DNA from: Bacillus sp. Cs-700
GTDB lineage: Bacteria; Bacillota; Bacilli; Bacillales; Guptibacillaceae
Reading direction: 5' to 3'
NCBI RefSeq assembly: GCF_011082085.1
Contig: NZ_CP041063.1
Coordinates: 434,001 to 498,000 of the forward strand
DNA: 64,000 bases
Below the pieces are notes generated by a model, which saw only the letters and a program-made list of their open reading frames with translations, did not search any database and had not been told where the DNA came from. Both the position numbers and the translations under genes were made by a program. This document shows positions 1 through 8,654 of this stretch, piece after piece. Numbering within the stretch: the first letter of the stretch is position 1; the number at the start of each line of letters is the position of its first letter.

Positions 1-1075
1 GCTAAAAAAGGGAGCTAAAGCAAGAACAACAAAACAAAAAGCCAGGAAACAAAGAATTGAAAACATGAAAGAAGTACCTGGGCGTACGACTGAAGGCAAC
101 GTAGATATGGCATTAGGGGCTAGTCGACTAGGCAAAAAGGTGATTGAAGCAACTGACCTTACAAAAACCATTAATGGTCGCACCTTGACTGATCGGTTTA
201 ATTATCTTGTCCTTCCTCAAGACCGAATTGGTATCATTGGACCCAATGGTTCTGGTAAAACAACGTTACTCAATATGCTTGCAGGTCGGATTGCACCTGA
301 CTCTGGTCACGTTGAAATTGGGGTTACAGTTAAGCCTGGTTTTTACACCCAACAAAATGAAGGACTTGATGAATCTCTAAGAGTTATTGAGTACATTCGA
401 GAAGGGGGAGAAGAGGTTCGCCTACGTAAAGGCGGTACCGTTTCAGCTTCCCAAATGCTTGAGCGATTTTTATTTTCACCTGATATGCAGTGGACTTACA
501 TATCACGATTGTCCGGTGGAGAGAAAAGAAGATTATACTTGCTTCGCATTCTAATGGAAGAACCAAATGTCCTTTTTCTTGATGAACCTACGAACGATTT
601 GGATGTTCAAACGTTAGCGGTATTAGAAGACTACCTTGCTGATTTCCCTGGGGCTGTTATTACCGTCTCTCACGATCGCTATTTCCTTGATAAGATCGCA
701 GAACAGCTTTTTGTTTTTGATGGCACGGGAAAGATTAATCATTATTATGGCTCTTACTCTGATTACCTTGACGTTGTAAAAAGAGAAAAAGAACTTGAAG
801 CACTTGATAAAAAGCAAACGAGTCAAAAAGAAGACATAGTAAATGAAAAGCCTAAGCAAGTGAAATTATCCTATAAAGAAAAGAAAGAATGGGAAACCAT
901 TGGGGACACAATTGAGAAAATAGAGCAGCGCATTGAAGATGTGAAGAATGAAATTGCAGAATCAGGAAGTGATTTTGCCAAAGTAGACGAGCTCTATAAA
1001 GAAGAGCAGGCTCTTTCAATGGAGTTAGAAGAAAAAATTGAACGGTGGTCTGAGCTCTCGGAAAAAATGGAATAG
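1..1075 (+). CDS. ABC-F family ATPase, C-terminal half (5' truncated by window edge), YfmR/Uup-like
   Basis: The reading frame is open from base 2, so the gene starts before the window. What remains is the interdomain linker with its basic GAKARTTKQKAR stretch, then the second ATP-binding domain: Walker A GPNGSGKTT, signature LSGGEKRR, Walker B VLFLDEP followed by TNDLD, and the switch histidine in SHDRYF. The last roughly 90 residues are highly charged and look like the C-terminal coiled coil of Uup/YfmR proteins. There are no membrane segments, as expected for ABC-F proteins, which act on the ribosome (translation factor or antibiotic protection). The first ATPase domain is outside the window, so the exact subfamily is not settled; the C-terminal extension favours YfmR/Uup over EttA. 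Confidence 0.88.
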   Translation, partial: LKKGAKARTTKQKARKQRIENMKEVPGRTTEGNVDMALGASRLGKKVIEATDLTKTINGRTLTDRFNYLVLPQDRIGIIGPNGSGKTTLLNMLAGRIAPDSGHVEIGVTVKPGFYTQQNEGLDESLRVIEYIREGGEEVRLRKGGTVSASQMLERFLFSPDMQWTYISRLSGGEKRRLYLLRILMEEPNVLFLDEPTNDLDVQTLAVLEDYLADFPGAVITVSHDRYFLDKIAEQLFVFDGTGKINHYYGSYSDYLDVVKREKELEALDKKQTSQKEDIVNEKPKQVKLSYKEKKEWETIGDTIEKIEQRIEDVKNEIAESGSDFAKVDELYKEEQALSMELEEKIERWSELSEKME

Positions 1076-1083
1076 TTAATACA

Positions 1084-1117
1084 AAATCCTACCATTCACG
1101 CTGGTAGGATTTTTTTA
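1084..1117 (+). terminator. Rho-independent terminator after the ABC-F gene
   Basis: AAATCCTACCA and TGGTAGGATTT form an 11-bp stem with a 7-base loop, followed by a run of T. It ends the ABC-F transcript before the dpp promoter. Confidence 0.85.
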
Positions 1118-1190
1118 TCGTCTTTATATCCTTTAATCGTTAGAGTTGCAAAAACTATGAAACAAAACTTCACAATCTCTTTAGAATATT

Positions 1191-1219
1191 TTGAGAAACG
1201 AAGTAAATAGTGGTATAAT
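1191..1219 (+). promoter_or_regulatory. Sigma-A promoter of the dpp/ykf operon
   Basis: TTGAGA (-35, 1191-1196) and TATAAT (-10, 1214-1219) are separated by 17 bp, just upstream of dppA. The A/T-rich segment overlapping the -35 (about 1185-1199) weakly resembles a CodY box. CodY represses dpp in B. subtilis, but the match here has at least four mismatches, so CodY control is only a possibility. Confidence 0.6.
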
Positions 1220-1260
1220 AATTCAGAAAGTTACGAATCTAGAGAGAAAGGAGAAAATTT

Positions 1261-2082
1261 GTGAAGTTTTATTTATCAGTAGATATGGAAGGAATATCAG
1301 GACTTGTTGATGACTCGTTTATTGATTCGAGCAAGCGGAACTACGAACGCGGGCAGGAAATCATGACAAAGGAAGCCAATCATGTGATTGAAGCGGCGTT
1401 TGGGAGTGGATGTTCAGCGATAACGGTGAATGATAGTCATTCAAAAATGAACAACTTGCTTTTTGAGAAGCTTCATCCTGAAGCAAGGCTCATTTCAGGA
1501 GATGTGAAACCTTATTCAATGGTTCAAGGGTTGGACAGTACATATGAAGGAATGGGAATGATTGGCTATCACGCACGCGCAGGCACTCCGGGTGCAATGT
1601 CTCATTCCATGTTCCACAATGTAAGGAATTTCTACATAAACGAGCAAGTAGTTGGAGAACTGGGGATGAACGCTTACGTTGCAGGATATTTTGGCGTTCC
1701 AGTATTATTTGTCGCTGGTGATGATCGAGCAGCACTTGAAGCTGAACAGCTGATCCCAAATATTACAACTGCTGTAGTTAAAGAATCGATTTCGCGATCT
1801 TCTGCGCTTTTATTCTCTCCCCATAAAACAGAGGGGATTTTGCGTGAACAAACAGAGAAGGCGTTTATCAACAAACACAATGTCGAACCATTAGTCCCTC
1901 CTCGTGAGCCTGTTCTTCGTATCGAATTTACCAATTATGGACAGGCCGAGTGGGCGAGCCTTATGCCTGGTGTCGAGATTGAAGCAGAAACGACCGTTAA
2001 ATATCAAGCGAAAAATATGCTTGAAGCCTATCAAGCCATGCTTGTGATGACAGAATTAGCATCTAGAACAACATTTAGCTAG
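1261..2082 (+). CDS. dppA: D-aminopeptidase DppA (peptidase family M55)
   Basis: Zinc-dependent D-aminopeptidase that removes N-terminal D-amino acids from short peptides in the cytoplasm. The 273-residue length matches B. subtilis DppA (about 274). The metal-ligand motif SVDMEG lies at the N-terminus (Asp8, Glu10), followed by NDSHSKMNN near residue 60 and GYHARAGT near residue 103, whose histidines are family metal or catalytic positions. The GTG start at 1261 follows GAGAGAAAGGAG at good spacing. It is the first gene of the operon and lies directly before the permease genes, as in B. subtilis, consistent with processing of imported D-Ala-containing peptides. Confidence 0.93.
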   Translation: MKFYLSVDMEGISGLVDDSFIDSSKRNYERGQEIMTKEANHVIEAAFGSGCSAITVNDSHSKMNNLLFEKLHPEARLISGDVKPYSMVQGLDSTYEGMGMIGYHARAGTPGAMSHSMFHNVRNFYINEQVVGELGMNAYVAGYFGVPVLFVAGDDRAALEAEQLIPNITTAVVKESISRSSALLFSPHKTEGILREQTEKAFINKHNVEPLVPPREPVLRIEFTNYGQAEWASLMPGVEIEAETTVKYQAKNMLEAYQAMLVMTELASRTTFS

Positions 2083-2097
2083 AAAGTAGGGATGCCT

Positions 2098-3027
2098 GTG
2101 GCGAAATATATTGTAAATCGTCTCTTCGCCATGGTGATTACTTTATGGATCATCGTAACCATTACGTTCTTCTTAATGCACGCGGTTCCAGGGTCACCAT
2201 TTAACCAGGAAAGGAACACCAGTGAAGCGGTGCAGCAAAATCTTGAAGCGCATTACCATTTAGATGAACCTGTCTTTATTCAATATGCGATTTATATTAA
2301 ATCTCTTGCAACACTTGACTTTGGACCATCAATAAAACAATCATCTACCTCCGTTAATGAAATGATTGGAAGAGGGTTTCCTGTCTCAGCAGAGCTTGGC
2401 GTAACTTCTCTTCTTATTGCGATTATTTCAGGCATCATACTTGGTATCATGGCGGCCCTTCGTCACAATGGGGCGATTGATTATATGGCCATGACATTTG
2501 CCGTAATAGGGATTTCTGTACCGAATTTTATTATGGCGACACTACTTATTCAACAGTTAGCGGTCACGTGGGAGATTTTCCCTGTAGCGACGTGGGCGTC
2601 ACCAATGCATATGATTCTACCATCAATCGCGCTTGCTACAGGCCCAATGGCGATCATCGCGCGGTTAACGAGGTCAAGTATGATCGAAGTACTCAATCAA
2701 GATTACATCATGACAGCTCGTGCGAAAGGAATGACTACTTTTCAAATTGTTACAAAGCATGCACTAAGGAATGCATTGCTACCTGTTATCACGATTCTAG
2801 GTACGCTTGTTGCTGGTGTATTGACGGGTAGTTTTGTTATTGAAAAAATCTTTGCCATCCCTGGAATGGGGAAATATTTTATTAACGGCATTAATGATCG
2901 TGATTATCCTGTCATTATGGGAACAACTGTCTTTTATAGTGCTTTCCTCATAATGATGCTCTTTATTGTAGACATTGCTTACGGGATATTAGATCCGAGA
3001 ATTAAGCTACATAAGAGGGGGGAATAG
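2098..3027 (+). CDS. dppB: Dipeptide ABC transporter permease DppB
   Basis: Integral membrane permease of the DppB/OppB type, about 309 residues with six hydrophobic segments. It begins with the N-terminal helix typical of DppB, then HAVPGSPF, and has the EAA-loop region TARAKGMT near residue 200, which contacts the ATPase. I prefer the GTG at 2098 over the ATG at 2092: AGTAGGG abuts the ATG but lies 6 bases from the GTG, and the resulting MAKYIV start resembles B. subtilis DppB. It is followed after 1 base by dppC. It forms the translocation channel with DppC, yet no ATPase gene is present in this operon. Confidence 0.92.
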   Translation: MAKYIVNRLFAMVITLWIIVTITFFLMHAVPGSPFNQERNTSEAVQQNLEAHYHLDEPVFIQYAIYIKSLATLDFGPSIKQSSTSVNEMIGRGFPVSAELGVTSLLIAIISGIILGIMAALRHNGAIDYMAMTFAVIGISVPNFIMATLLIQQLAVTWEIFPVATWASPMHMILPSIALATGPMAIIARLTRSSMIEVLNQDYIMTARAKGMTTFQIVTKHALRNALLPVITILGTLVAGVLTGSFVIEKIFAIPGMGKYFINGINDRDYPVIMGTTVFYSAFLIMMLFIVDIAYGILDPRIKLHKRGE

Positions 3028-3028
3028 C

Positions 3029-3973
3029 ATGATACCAGAGCGAAAAGAAATGAAACAGGATTTATCCGATGACCTGTTTCTTCCCGTACAAAACCCCTCT
3101 TCTGATGCTGAGACGATCGCGAAACCTAGTATTTCCTATTGGAAAGATGCCTGGATGAGGCTTTCTGGGAACAAGTTATCTATGGCTGGACTTGTGATGC
3201 TAGTTTTACTCGTATTAATGGCGATATTTGGGCCGTTATTAACGCCATATTCCTATGATCACCAGGTGCTAACAGAAGGCAATTTACCACCTTCTTCTGA
3301 ACATTGGTTCGGTACAGATAATCTTGGACGAGATATGTTCACCCGAACATGGAATGGGGCAAGGATTTCATTATTCGTTGGATTTATGGCGGCAATTATC
3401 GATTTCATCATCGGAGTTGCTTATGGTGGATTTTCTGGTTACAAAGGTGGAAGAACAGATAATTTTATGATGAGAATAATTGAAATATTATATGGTCTTC
3501 CGTACTTACTGATGGTCATTTTATTAATGGTAGTCATGGGACCTGGATTATTCACAATTATTATAGCGCTAACCGTTACCGGTTGGGTTGGTATGGCAAG
3601 AATTGTTCGAGGCCAGGTTCTTCAATTGAAGAACGCTGAGCATGTACTAGCATCTCGAACATTTGGAGCGCGTGCTGGTCGTGTTATTCGAAAGAACCTC
3701 CTTCCGAATACAATGGGACCGATTATCGTTCAAATGACGCTCACTGTACCCACTGCGATCTTTGCAGAAGCTTTTTTGAGCTTTCTAGGGCTAGGTGTAC
3801 AGGCACCTGTTGCGAGTTGGGGTGTTATGGCGAATGATGGGTTGTCTGTTATTTTATCAGGTCACTGGTGGAGATTATTCTTCCCAGCATTCTTTATTTC
3901 GTTAACGATGTTTGCTTTTAACGTTCTTGGCGATGGTTTGCAGGACGCACTTGATCCAAAATTACGTAAGTAA
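3029..3973 (+). CDS. dppC: Dipeptide ABC transporter permease DppC
   Basis: Second membrane permease, 314 residues. A roughly 40-residue cytoplasmic N-terminus precedes the first helix (GLVMLVLLVLMAIFGPLL). WFGTDNLGRDMFTR is the hallmark of DppC/OppC, and the EAA loop lies around ASRTFGARAGR. AGGGGGGAATAGC gives a strong ribosome binding site. It pairs with DppB. In B. subtilis the ATPase gene dppD follows dppC, but here the substrate-binding protein gene comes next, 54 bases downstream. Confidence 0.92.
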   Translation: MIPERKEMKQDLSDDLFLPVQNPSSDAETIAKPSISYWKDAWMRLSGNKLSMAGLVMLVLLVLMAIFGPLLTPYSYDHQVLTEGNLPPSSEHWFGTDNLGRDMFTRTWNGARISLFVGFMAAIIDFIIGVAYGGFSGYKGGRTDNFMMRIIEILYGLPYLLMVILLMVVMGPGLFTIIIALTVTGWVGMARIVRGQVLQLKNAEHVLASRTFGARAGRVIRKNLLPNTMGPIIVQMTLTVPTAIFAEAFLSFLGLGVQAPVASWGVMANDGLSVILSGHWWRLFFPAFFISLTMFAFNVLGDGLQDALDPKLRK

Positions 3974-4027
3974 AACCTCATTTTCATGAGATTTCATTGT
4001 TAATTATATTTTAAGGGGGAAATTTAT

Positions 4028-5659
4028 TTGAAGAAAATCGTAACAATGCTACTTTCCTTGTTGCTTCTTATTGGAATCGTTGGTTGCACTACAACGGAGA
4101 ATAGCTCATCAAATTCAAGTTCAGGAAGTGACGATGCAAGCCAAGAAGAGGGTACGAAGGTACTTAAGCTTAATAATGGAAGTGAACCAACTTCATTTGA
4201 TCCACCAATTGGCTTTGATAGCGTCTCTTGGAACGCGTTAAACAACTTAATGGAAGGTTTAACACGTCTTGATGAGAAGGATCAGCCTCAGCCTGCTGCT
4301 GCTAAAGAGTGGGAAAAATCTGAAGATGGCAAAACGTATACGTTTCAACTACGTGAAGATGCAAAATGGTCGAATGGAGAACCAGTTACTGCTGAAGATT
4401 TTGAATATGCCTGGAAACGTCTAGCAAATCCTGATACGGCATCTCCTGCCGCGTTTCTCTCTTACTTTATTGAAGGAGCAGAAGCATTTAATACTGGAGA
4501 AGGGTCAGAAGACGATATGATGGTGAAAGCAGTCGATGAAACGACACTTGAAGTAACACTTAAAAGTCCAGTTGCTTTCTTTCCTAATTTGATTTCAAAC
4601 CCGGCCTTTTTCCCTGTTCATAAAGCGACAGTCGAAGAAAATCCTGAATGGCATACGGAAGCAGATTCGTATGTAAGTAATGGACCTTTCAAACTATCAA
4701 AATGGGAACATGATTCAGAGTTTGAATTTAGTAAGAATGAAAATTATTGGGACGCTGAGAATGTAAAGCTTGATCAAGTAAACTGGGCAATGGTTGACGA
4801 TACGAATACAGAGTATCAAATGTATAAAACAGGAGAGCTTCATACTTCTGATGTACCAGCTGACTTAAGCGAAGAACTTTTCAGTGATGGGAAAGCCCAA
4901 GTGGAAGATCAGTCTGGAACTTATTTTTATCGCTTCAACCTTGAAATGGAGCCTTTCCAGAATGAAAATATACGAAAAGCGTTTGCATTGGCTGTTGATC
5001 AGCAGAAGATTGTAGAGTTTGTTACGAAAAATGAAGAAAAACCAGCTTACGGGTTTGTTGCATATGGATTTGAAGATGCGGCAGGCGGTGATTTTAGAGA
5101 AGTTGGTGGTGACCTCATCACCACAGACGCTGATCAAGCAAAAGAGCTACTTGAAAAAGGGATGGAAGAAGAGGGGTATGATCAACTTCCTACAGTAACC
5201 CTGACGTATAACACAAGTGATGATCATAAGAAAATTGCTGAAACGCTACAACAAATGTACAAAGAAGTTCTGGGGATAGATGTTGAACTAGCGAATCAGG
5301 AGTGGAACGTTTTCTCTGATGAACAAAAGCAGCTAAACTTGCAATTCTCAAGAAGCTCATTTCTTGCCGATTATGGCGACCCGATTAACTTTCTTGAAAG
5401 TTTCCAAACGGATCACTCTATGAACCGTACAGGATGGAGCAACGAGGAGTATGATTCTTTAATTGAAAAGGCGAAACAAGAAACGGATGAAACGAAACGT
5501 TTCGAATACATGCATGATGCAGAAGCACTCCTATTCGAAGAAATGCCGATTTTCCCGATTCATTTCTACAATCAAGTTTACCTTCAGAATGAAGATGTGA
5601 CGGGAATTGTTCGTCACCCTGTAGGTTACATGGAATTGAAATGGGCGGATATTAAGTAA
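4028..5659 (+). CDS. dppE: Peptide-binding lipoprotein DppE/OppA family
   Basis: Extracellular solute-binding protein (SBP family 5), 543 residues. It has a lipoprotein signal peptide with a basic MKK start, a hydrophobic core and the lipobox region IGIVGC, giving lipid-anchored Cys20 or close by, then a Ser/Gly/Asp-rich linker. Family motifs include EPTSFDP near the start of the mature protein, YTFQLREDAKWSNGEPVTAEDFEYAWKR as the signature region (residues about 97-124), and SNGPFKLSKW. The TTG start follows AAGGGGGA. It delivers oligopeptides or murein peptides to DppBC. A strong terminator follows. Confidence 0.92.
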   Translation: MKKIVTMLLSLLLLIGIVGCTTTENSSSNSSSGSDDASQEEGTKVLKLNNGSEPTSFDPPIGFDSVSWNALNNLMEGLTRLDEKDQPQPAAAKEWEKSEDGKTYTFQLREDAKWSNGEPVTAEDFEYAWKRLANPDTASPAAFLSYFIEGAEAFNTGEGSEDDMMVKAVDETTLEVTLKSPVAFFPNLISNPAFFPVHKATVEENPEWHTEADSYVSNGPFKLSKWEHDSEFEFSKNENYWDAENVKLDQVNWAMVDDTNTEYQMYKTGELHTSDVPADLSEELFSDGKAQVEDQSGTYFYRFNLEMEPFQNENIRKAFALAVDQQKIVEFVTKNEEKPAYGFVAYGFEDAAGGDFREVGGDLITTDADQAKELLEKGMEEEGYDQLPTVTLTYNTSDDHKKIAETLQQMYKEVLGIDVELANQEWNVFSDEQKQLNLQFSRSSFLADYGDPINFLESFQTDHSMNRTGWSNEEYDSLIEKAKQETDETKRFEYMHDAEALLFEEMPIFPIHFYNQVYLQNEDVTGIVRHPVGYMELKWADIK

Positions 5660-5665
5660 AGTACG

Positions 5666-5697
5666 GAGCCCGGTTTGAGTAAACCGGGCTCTTTTTT
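5666..5697 (+). terminator. Rho-independent terminator after dppE
   Basis: GAGCCCGGTTT and AAACCGGGCTC form an 11-bp GC-rich stem followed by six T. It probably separates dppABCE from the ykfBC unit, or attenuates read-through into it. Confidence 0.88.
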
Positions 5698-5829
5698 ATA
5701 AGAAGACTTTAAAGGAAATGTGTAAAAGGGCTATAGTTCTAGGTTCATCATTGATAGAATAAACGTGATGAACGTCGTAGGGCTAGTTGAATTTGACCGG
5801 ATCACGTCCTCATGAAAAGGAGAATTTGA

Positions 5830-6930
5830 ATGAAGATCACGAACATTGAAACGTTTTGTGTATCAGTTCCATTGAAGAAACCATTTAAAACAGCGCTTCG
5901 AACGGTAACAGAGGCTGAAGCTGTGATGGTGAAAATAACAGCAGGACAATTAGTAGGTTTTGGTGAAGCTCCTCCAACGGTGGTGATTACGGGGGAAAGT
6001 CTGGCTAGTATTCATTCAGCGATACAGCATGTGATTAAACCGAAACTAATCGGAATGGACCTCACAGAATATGAATCTATCTTCCACCAACTTCACAATG
6101 CATTGATCGGAAACACAAGTGCGAAAGCTGCGGTCGATATGGCCATTTATGACCTTGTATCGAAAAAAAGTTCTCTTCCTTTATATCAGTTTTTAGGCGG
6201 CTATCGGAACACGATGCAAACGGACTACACCGTAAGCGTGAATGATCCTAATGAAATGGCTAATGATGCAGTCCAGTACATAGAAGATGGCTTTACCATT
6301 TTGAAAGTAAAAGTAGGAAAAGATACGATCCAAAATGATCTAAATCGCATTAGAGAAATTAGAAAACGCATTCAAAACAATGCCTGTATCCGACTTGATG
6401 CAAATCAGGGGTGGACGCCTAAAGAAGCCATTTATGCCATTCGTCAAATGGAAGAGGAAGGGCTAAACATTGAACTAGTTGAACAGCCGGTACATAGAAA
6501 AGACTTAGAGGGATTGAAGAAAGTAACTGATGCTGTACTGACACCAATTATGGCGGACGAAAGCATATTTTCACCAGAAGACGCTCTTCAAGTCATTCAA
6601 ATGCGTGCGAGTGATCTGATTAATATTAAGCTGATGAAATCTGGAGGCATTCACCAGGCGCTTAAAATTAACGCACTTGCTGAGACGGCTGGGATGGAGT
6701 GTATGGTTGGAAGTATGATTGAATCCCGTGTAGGCATTACTGCTGCTGCTCATTTTGCGGCAAGTCAGCGAAACATTACTCGATTTGATTTTGATGCGCC
6801 CCTTATGTTTCGAGATGATCTCGTTCAAGGTGGCGTTCACTATAGGAGGAATGTGATGACTTTTACGGAGACTCCAGGATTAGGAATTCACACAATTGAA
6901 AAGGATGGGATGACAATTGGAATTGACTAA
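5830..6930 (+). CDS. ykfB: L-Ala-D/L-Glu epimerase (enolase superfamily)
   Basis: Epimerises L-Ala-D-Glu released from murein peptides to L-Ala-L-Glu, allowing further degradation. The 366 residues match YkfB in size. The lid domain lies at residues 1-120 and the barrel from about 125. Catalytic lysines sit in KVKVGK (about residues 160-163) and in NIKLMKSGG (about residue 266). Metal ligands are expected in RLDANQGW, ELVEQP and MADES. GAAAAGGAGAATTTG precedes the ATG. It overlaps ykfC by 14 bases, so the two are translationally coupled, and its position next to dpp supports murein tripeptide recycling. Confidence 0.92.
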   Translation: MKITNIETFCVSVPLKKPFKTALRTVTEAEAVMVKITAGQLVGFGEAPPTVVITGESLASIHSAIQHVIKPKLIGMDLTEYESIFHQLHNALIGNTSAKAAVDMAIYDLVSKKSSLPLYQFLGGYRNTMQTDYTVSVNDPNEMANDAVQYIEDGFTILKVKVGKDTIQNDLNRIREIRKRIQNNACIRLDANQGWTPKEAIYAIRQMEEEGLNIELVEQPVHRKDLEGLKKVTDAVLTPIMADESIFSPEDALQVIQMRASDLINIKLMKSGGIHQALKINALAETAGMECMVGSMIESRVGITAAAHFAASQRNITRFDFDAPLMFRDDLVQGGVHYRRNVMTFTETPGLGIHTIEKDGMTIGID

Positions 6931-7825
6931 AAAAACAATCGCTGTAACAGTAGCAACTTTATGGACAACACCAGAGAAAGCACGATCAATTGACAAGAAT
7001 GCTATTACAAATCCTGTCCGCCTAAGCGACTGGTTGGAGCCTTTAACATATACAGAAAGACTTGAGTTATGTGATCAAAATCATATTCAATCACAAGTAT
7101 TATACGGGGAAGAAGTTATACTACTTGATCAACGAGGAAATTGGTCCTACGTTTTAGTACCTTCCCAACCTTCTTCCAAAGATGAAAGAGGCTATCCGGG
7201 ATGGATTCCGACAGTTCAGCTATCGAATCGAATACCTGATTCCAATTCCTTATGTGTTTCAACAAACAAACATGGCGCTAAACTACGTGACCTGGCTGAA
7301 AACAGCGAGATGCTATTAAGTTATCAAACGATTCTACCTGTACTCGATGAACAAGAGTTGGATTATGTTGTTTGGACCCCTCATGGGGAGGGACGATTAG
7401 ATAAGGAAGATGTAACACTTTGGAGAAAGAACGAGAAAGCGGGAACAGGGGATGAGATGGTTCACGAAGCTGAAAAGTTTATTGGCCTTCTTTATTTGTG
7501 GGGAGGCATGTCTTCTTACGGCTACGATTGTTCTGGGTTTAGCTATAATATGGCGAGGTCCATTGGCTGTACAATTCCGCGTGATGCACATGACCAATTG
7601 AACAGTGGGGAAGCCGTTGAAGAAGGAGAGTGGGAAAAAGGTGATTTACTCTTTTTTGCTTATGAACAGGGGAAAGGATCGGTTCACCATGTAGGCATTT
7701 ATTATGGAGATGGGAAAATGATTCATTCTCCTAGTACAGGTCGATTTATTGAAGTAACGCCACTTAAAGGAACCATTTACGAGGAAGAATTATGTGGGGT
7801 CGTACGTTATTGGGGGGGGAATTGA
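6917..7825 (+). CDS. ykfC: NlpC/P60 gamma-D-glutamyl-L-amino acid endopeptidase
   Basis: Cleaves the bond after gamma-D-Glu in L-Ala-gamma-D-Glu-diaminopimelate peptides, supplying L-Ala-D-Glu to YkfB. It has 302 residues (B. subtilis YkfC about 296). N-terminal SH3b-like regions span about residues 1-160, followed by the NlpC/P60 domain with catalytic Cys in YGYDCSGFS (about residue 197) and His in VHHVGIYYGDG (about residue 256). No signal peptide is seen, so a cytoplasmic role in recycling is likely. The TTG start lies inside the end of ykfB behind AAGGATGGGATG. The stop overlaps the next ATG (TGATG). Confidence 0.92.
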   Translation: MELTKKTIAVTVATLWTTPEKARSIDKNAITNPVRLSDWLEPLTYTERLELCDQNHIQSQVLYGEEVILLDQRGNWSYVLVPSQPSSKDERGYPGWIPTVQLSNRIPDSNSLCVSTNKHGAKLRDLAENSEMLLSYQTILPVLDEQELDYVVWTPHGEGRLDKEDVTLWRKNEKAGTGDEMVHEAEKFIGLLYLWGGMSSYGYDCSGFSYNMARSIGCTIPRDAHDQLNSGEAVEEGEWEKGDLLFFAYEQGKGSVHHVGIYYGDGKMIHSPSTGRFIEVTPLKGTIYEEELCGVVRYWGGN

Positions 7826-8607
7826 TGCAGTTTGGACAGGTGAAAGAAAAAATCCTAGAGTGTTTTCACGGGCTTGAAGGGAATCAATCGATTTATGTAT
7901 CGACCCCTGATGGCGAAATTGCTTTACATTCTGATCAGCCAATATCCTCAGCAAGTATTATCAAAATCGCTATCTTGATTGAAGCATTAAGACAAGTCGA
8001 CGTTGAACAGTTGTCAATAGATCAAGTTGTCCAAATAGATAACGTAAATTATGTTGGTGGAGCCGGAGTGATAAACCATCTTTCACGTGATCATCAATGG
8101 AAGTTAGCTGACCTCCTCAAGTTGATGATCATATCCTCTGATAACACTGCAACGAATCAGCTTATTGATTTAGTTGGCGAACACAACATTAATCATACAA
8201 TGAAAGCAGCAGGAGCCTTTCATTCAAAGCTTATGAGAAGGATGATGGACCGAAATGCTCTTAAATCAGGGTTAGACAACATGGTAAGTGGGAAAGACAC
8301 CTATTTACTATTACGTGAATTTGTTACCCAGCATTTACTGTCACAATCTTCCATGGAATGGGGAGTGGAGGTTCTATTACAGCAACAGTTTAAAGATAAG
8401 TTTCCAAGCAAAATTTCTTCTATAAAAGAAAATCTTCTTGCTCACAAAACTGGAGAACTGATTGGAGTGGAACATGACGCTGGCATACTGTTTACTTCTA
8501 ATGGTCCTGTGGTTTATGCCTTTTTAACAGCAGGCTTATTGGAGAATCGTTATGGGCGAGAAGCCATAGCGAATGCAGGCAGGTTGCTGTATGACTTTTA
8601 CCAGTAA
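7825..8607 (+). CDS. Class A beta-lactamase-like serine hydrolase, no signal peptide
   Basis: About 260 residues with the class A beta-lactamase / D,D-peptidase triad of motifs: SxxK (Ser44-Ile-Ile-Lys47), SDN (105-107) and KTG (208-210). The ATG at 7825 overlaps the ykfC stop and has GGGGGGGA upstream. An upstream in-frame start at 7792 would lie inside ykfC and lacks a good ribosome binding site. Unlike true beta-lactamases there is no hydrophobic signal peptide or lipobox at the N-terminus, so it is predicted to be cytosolic. Its coupling to ykfBC suggests it hydrolyses an imported murein peptide or related amide or ester. The substrate is inference, and antibiotic resistance should not be assumed. 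Confidence 0.8.
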   Translation: MQFGQVKEKILECFHGLEGNQSIYVSTPDGEIALHSDQPISSASIIKIAILIEALRQVDVEQLSIDQVVQIDNVNYVGGAGVINHLSRDHQWKLADLLKLMIISSDNTATNQLIDLVGEHNINHTMKAAGAFHSKLMRRMMDRNALKSGLDNMVSGKDTYLLLREFVTQHLLSQSSMEWGVEVLLQQQFKDKFPSKISSIKENLLAHKTGELIGVEHDAGILFTSNGPVVYAFLTAGLLENRYGREAIANAGRLLYDFYQ

Positions 8608-8612
8608 TAGAT

Positions 8613-8654
8613 AACGAAAGACGCTGTCCAATAGTGGACAGCGTCTTTCGTTTA
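8613..8654 (+). terminator. Bidirectional terminator between the ykf operon and ykuD
   Basis: AACGAAAGACGCTGTCCA pairs perfectly over 18 bp with its complement at 8635-8652, with a 4-base loop. It lies between converging genes and overlaps the ykuD stop codon, so it can serve both strands. Confidence 0.85.

Noticed and set aside
1185-1199. CodY box in front of dppA
   Set aside because: Only about 10 or 11 of 15 positions match, and AT-rich promoter DNA gives such matches by chance. Kept only as a remark.
7792-7824. Longer N-terminus for the beta-lactamase-like hydrolase that could be a signal sequence
   Set aside because: The extra 11 residues are encoded inside ykfC, are not hydrophobic enough for export, and lack a ribosome binding site, whereas the ATG at 7825 has one.
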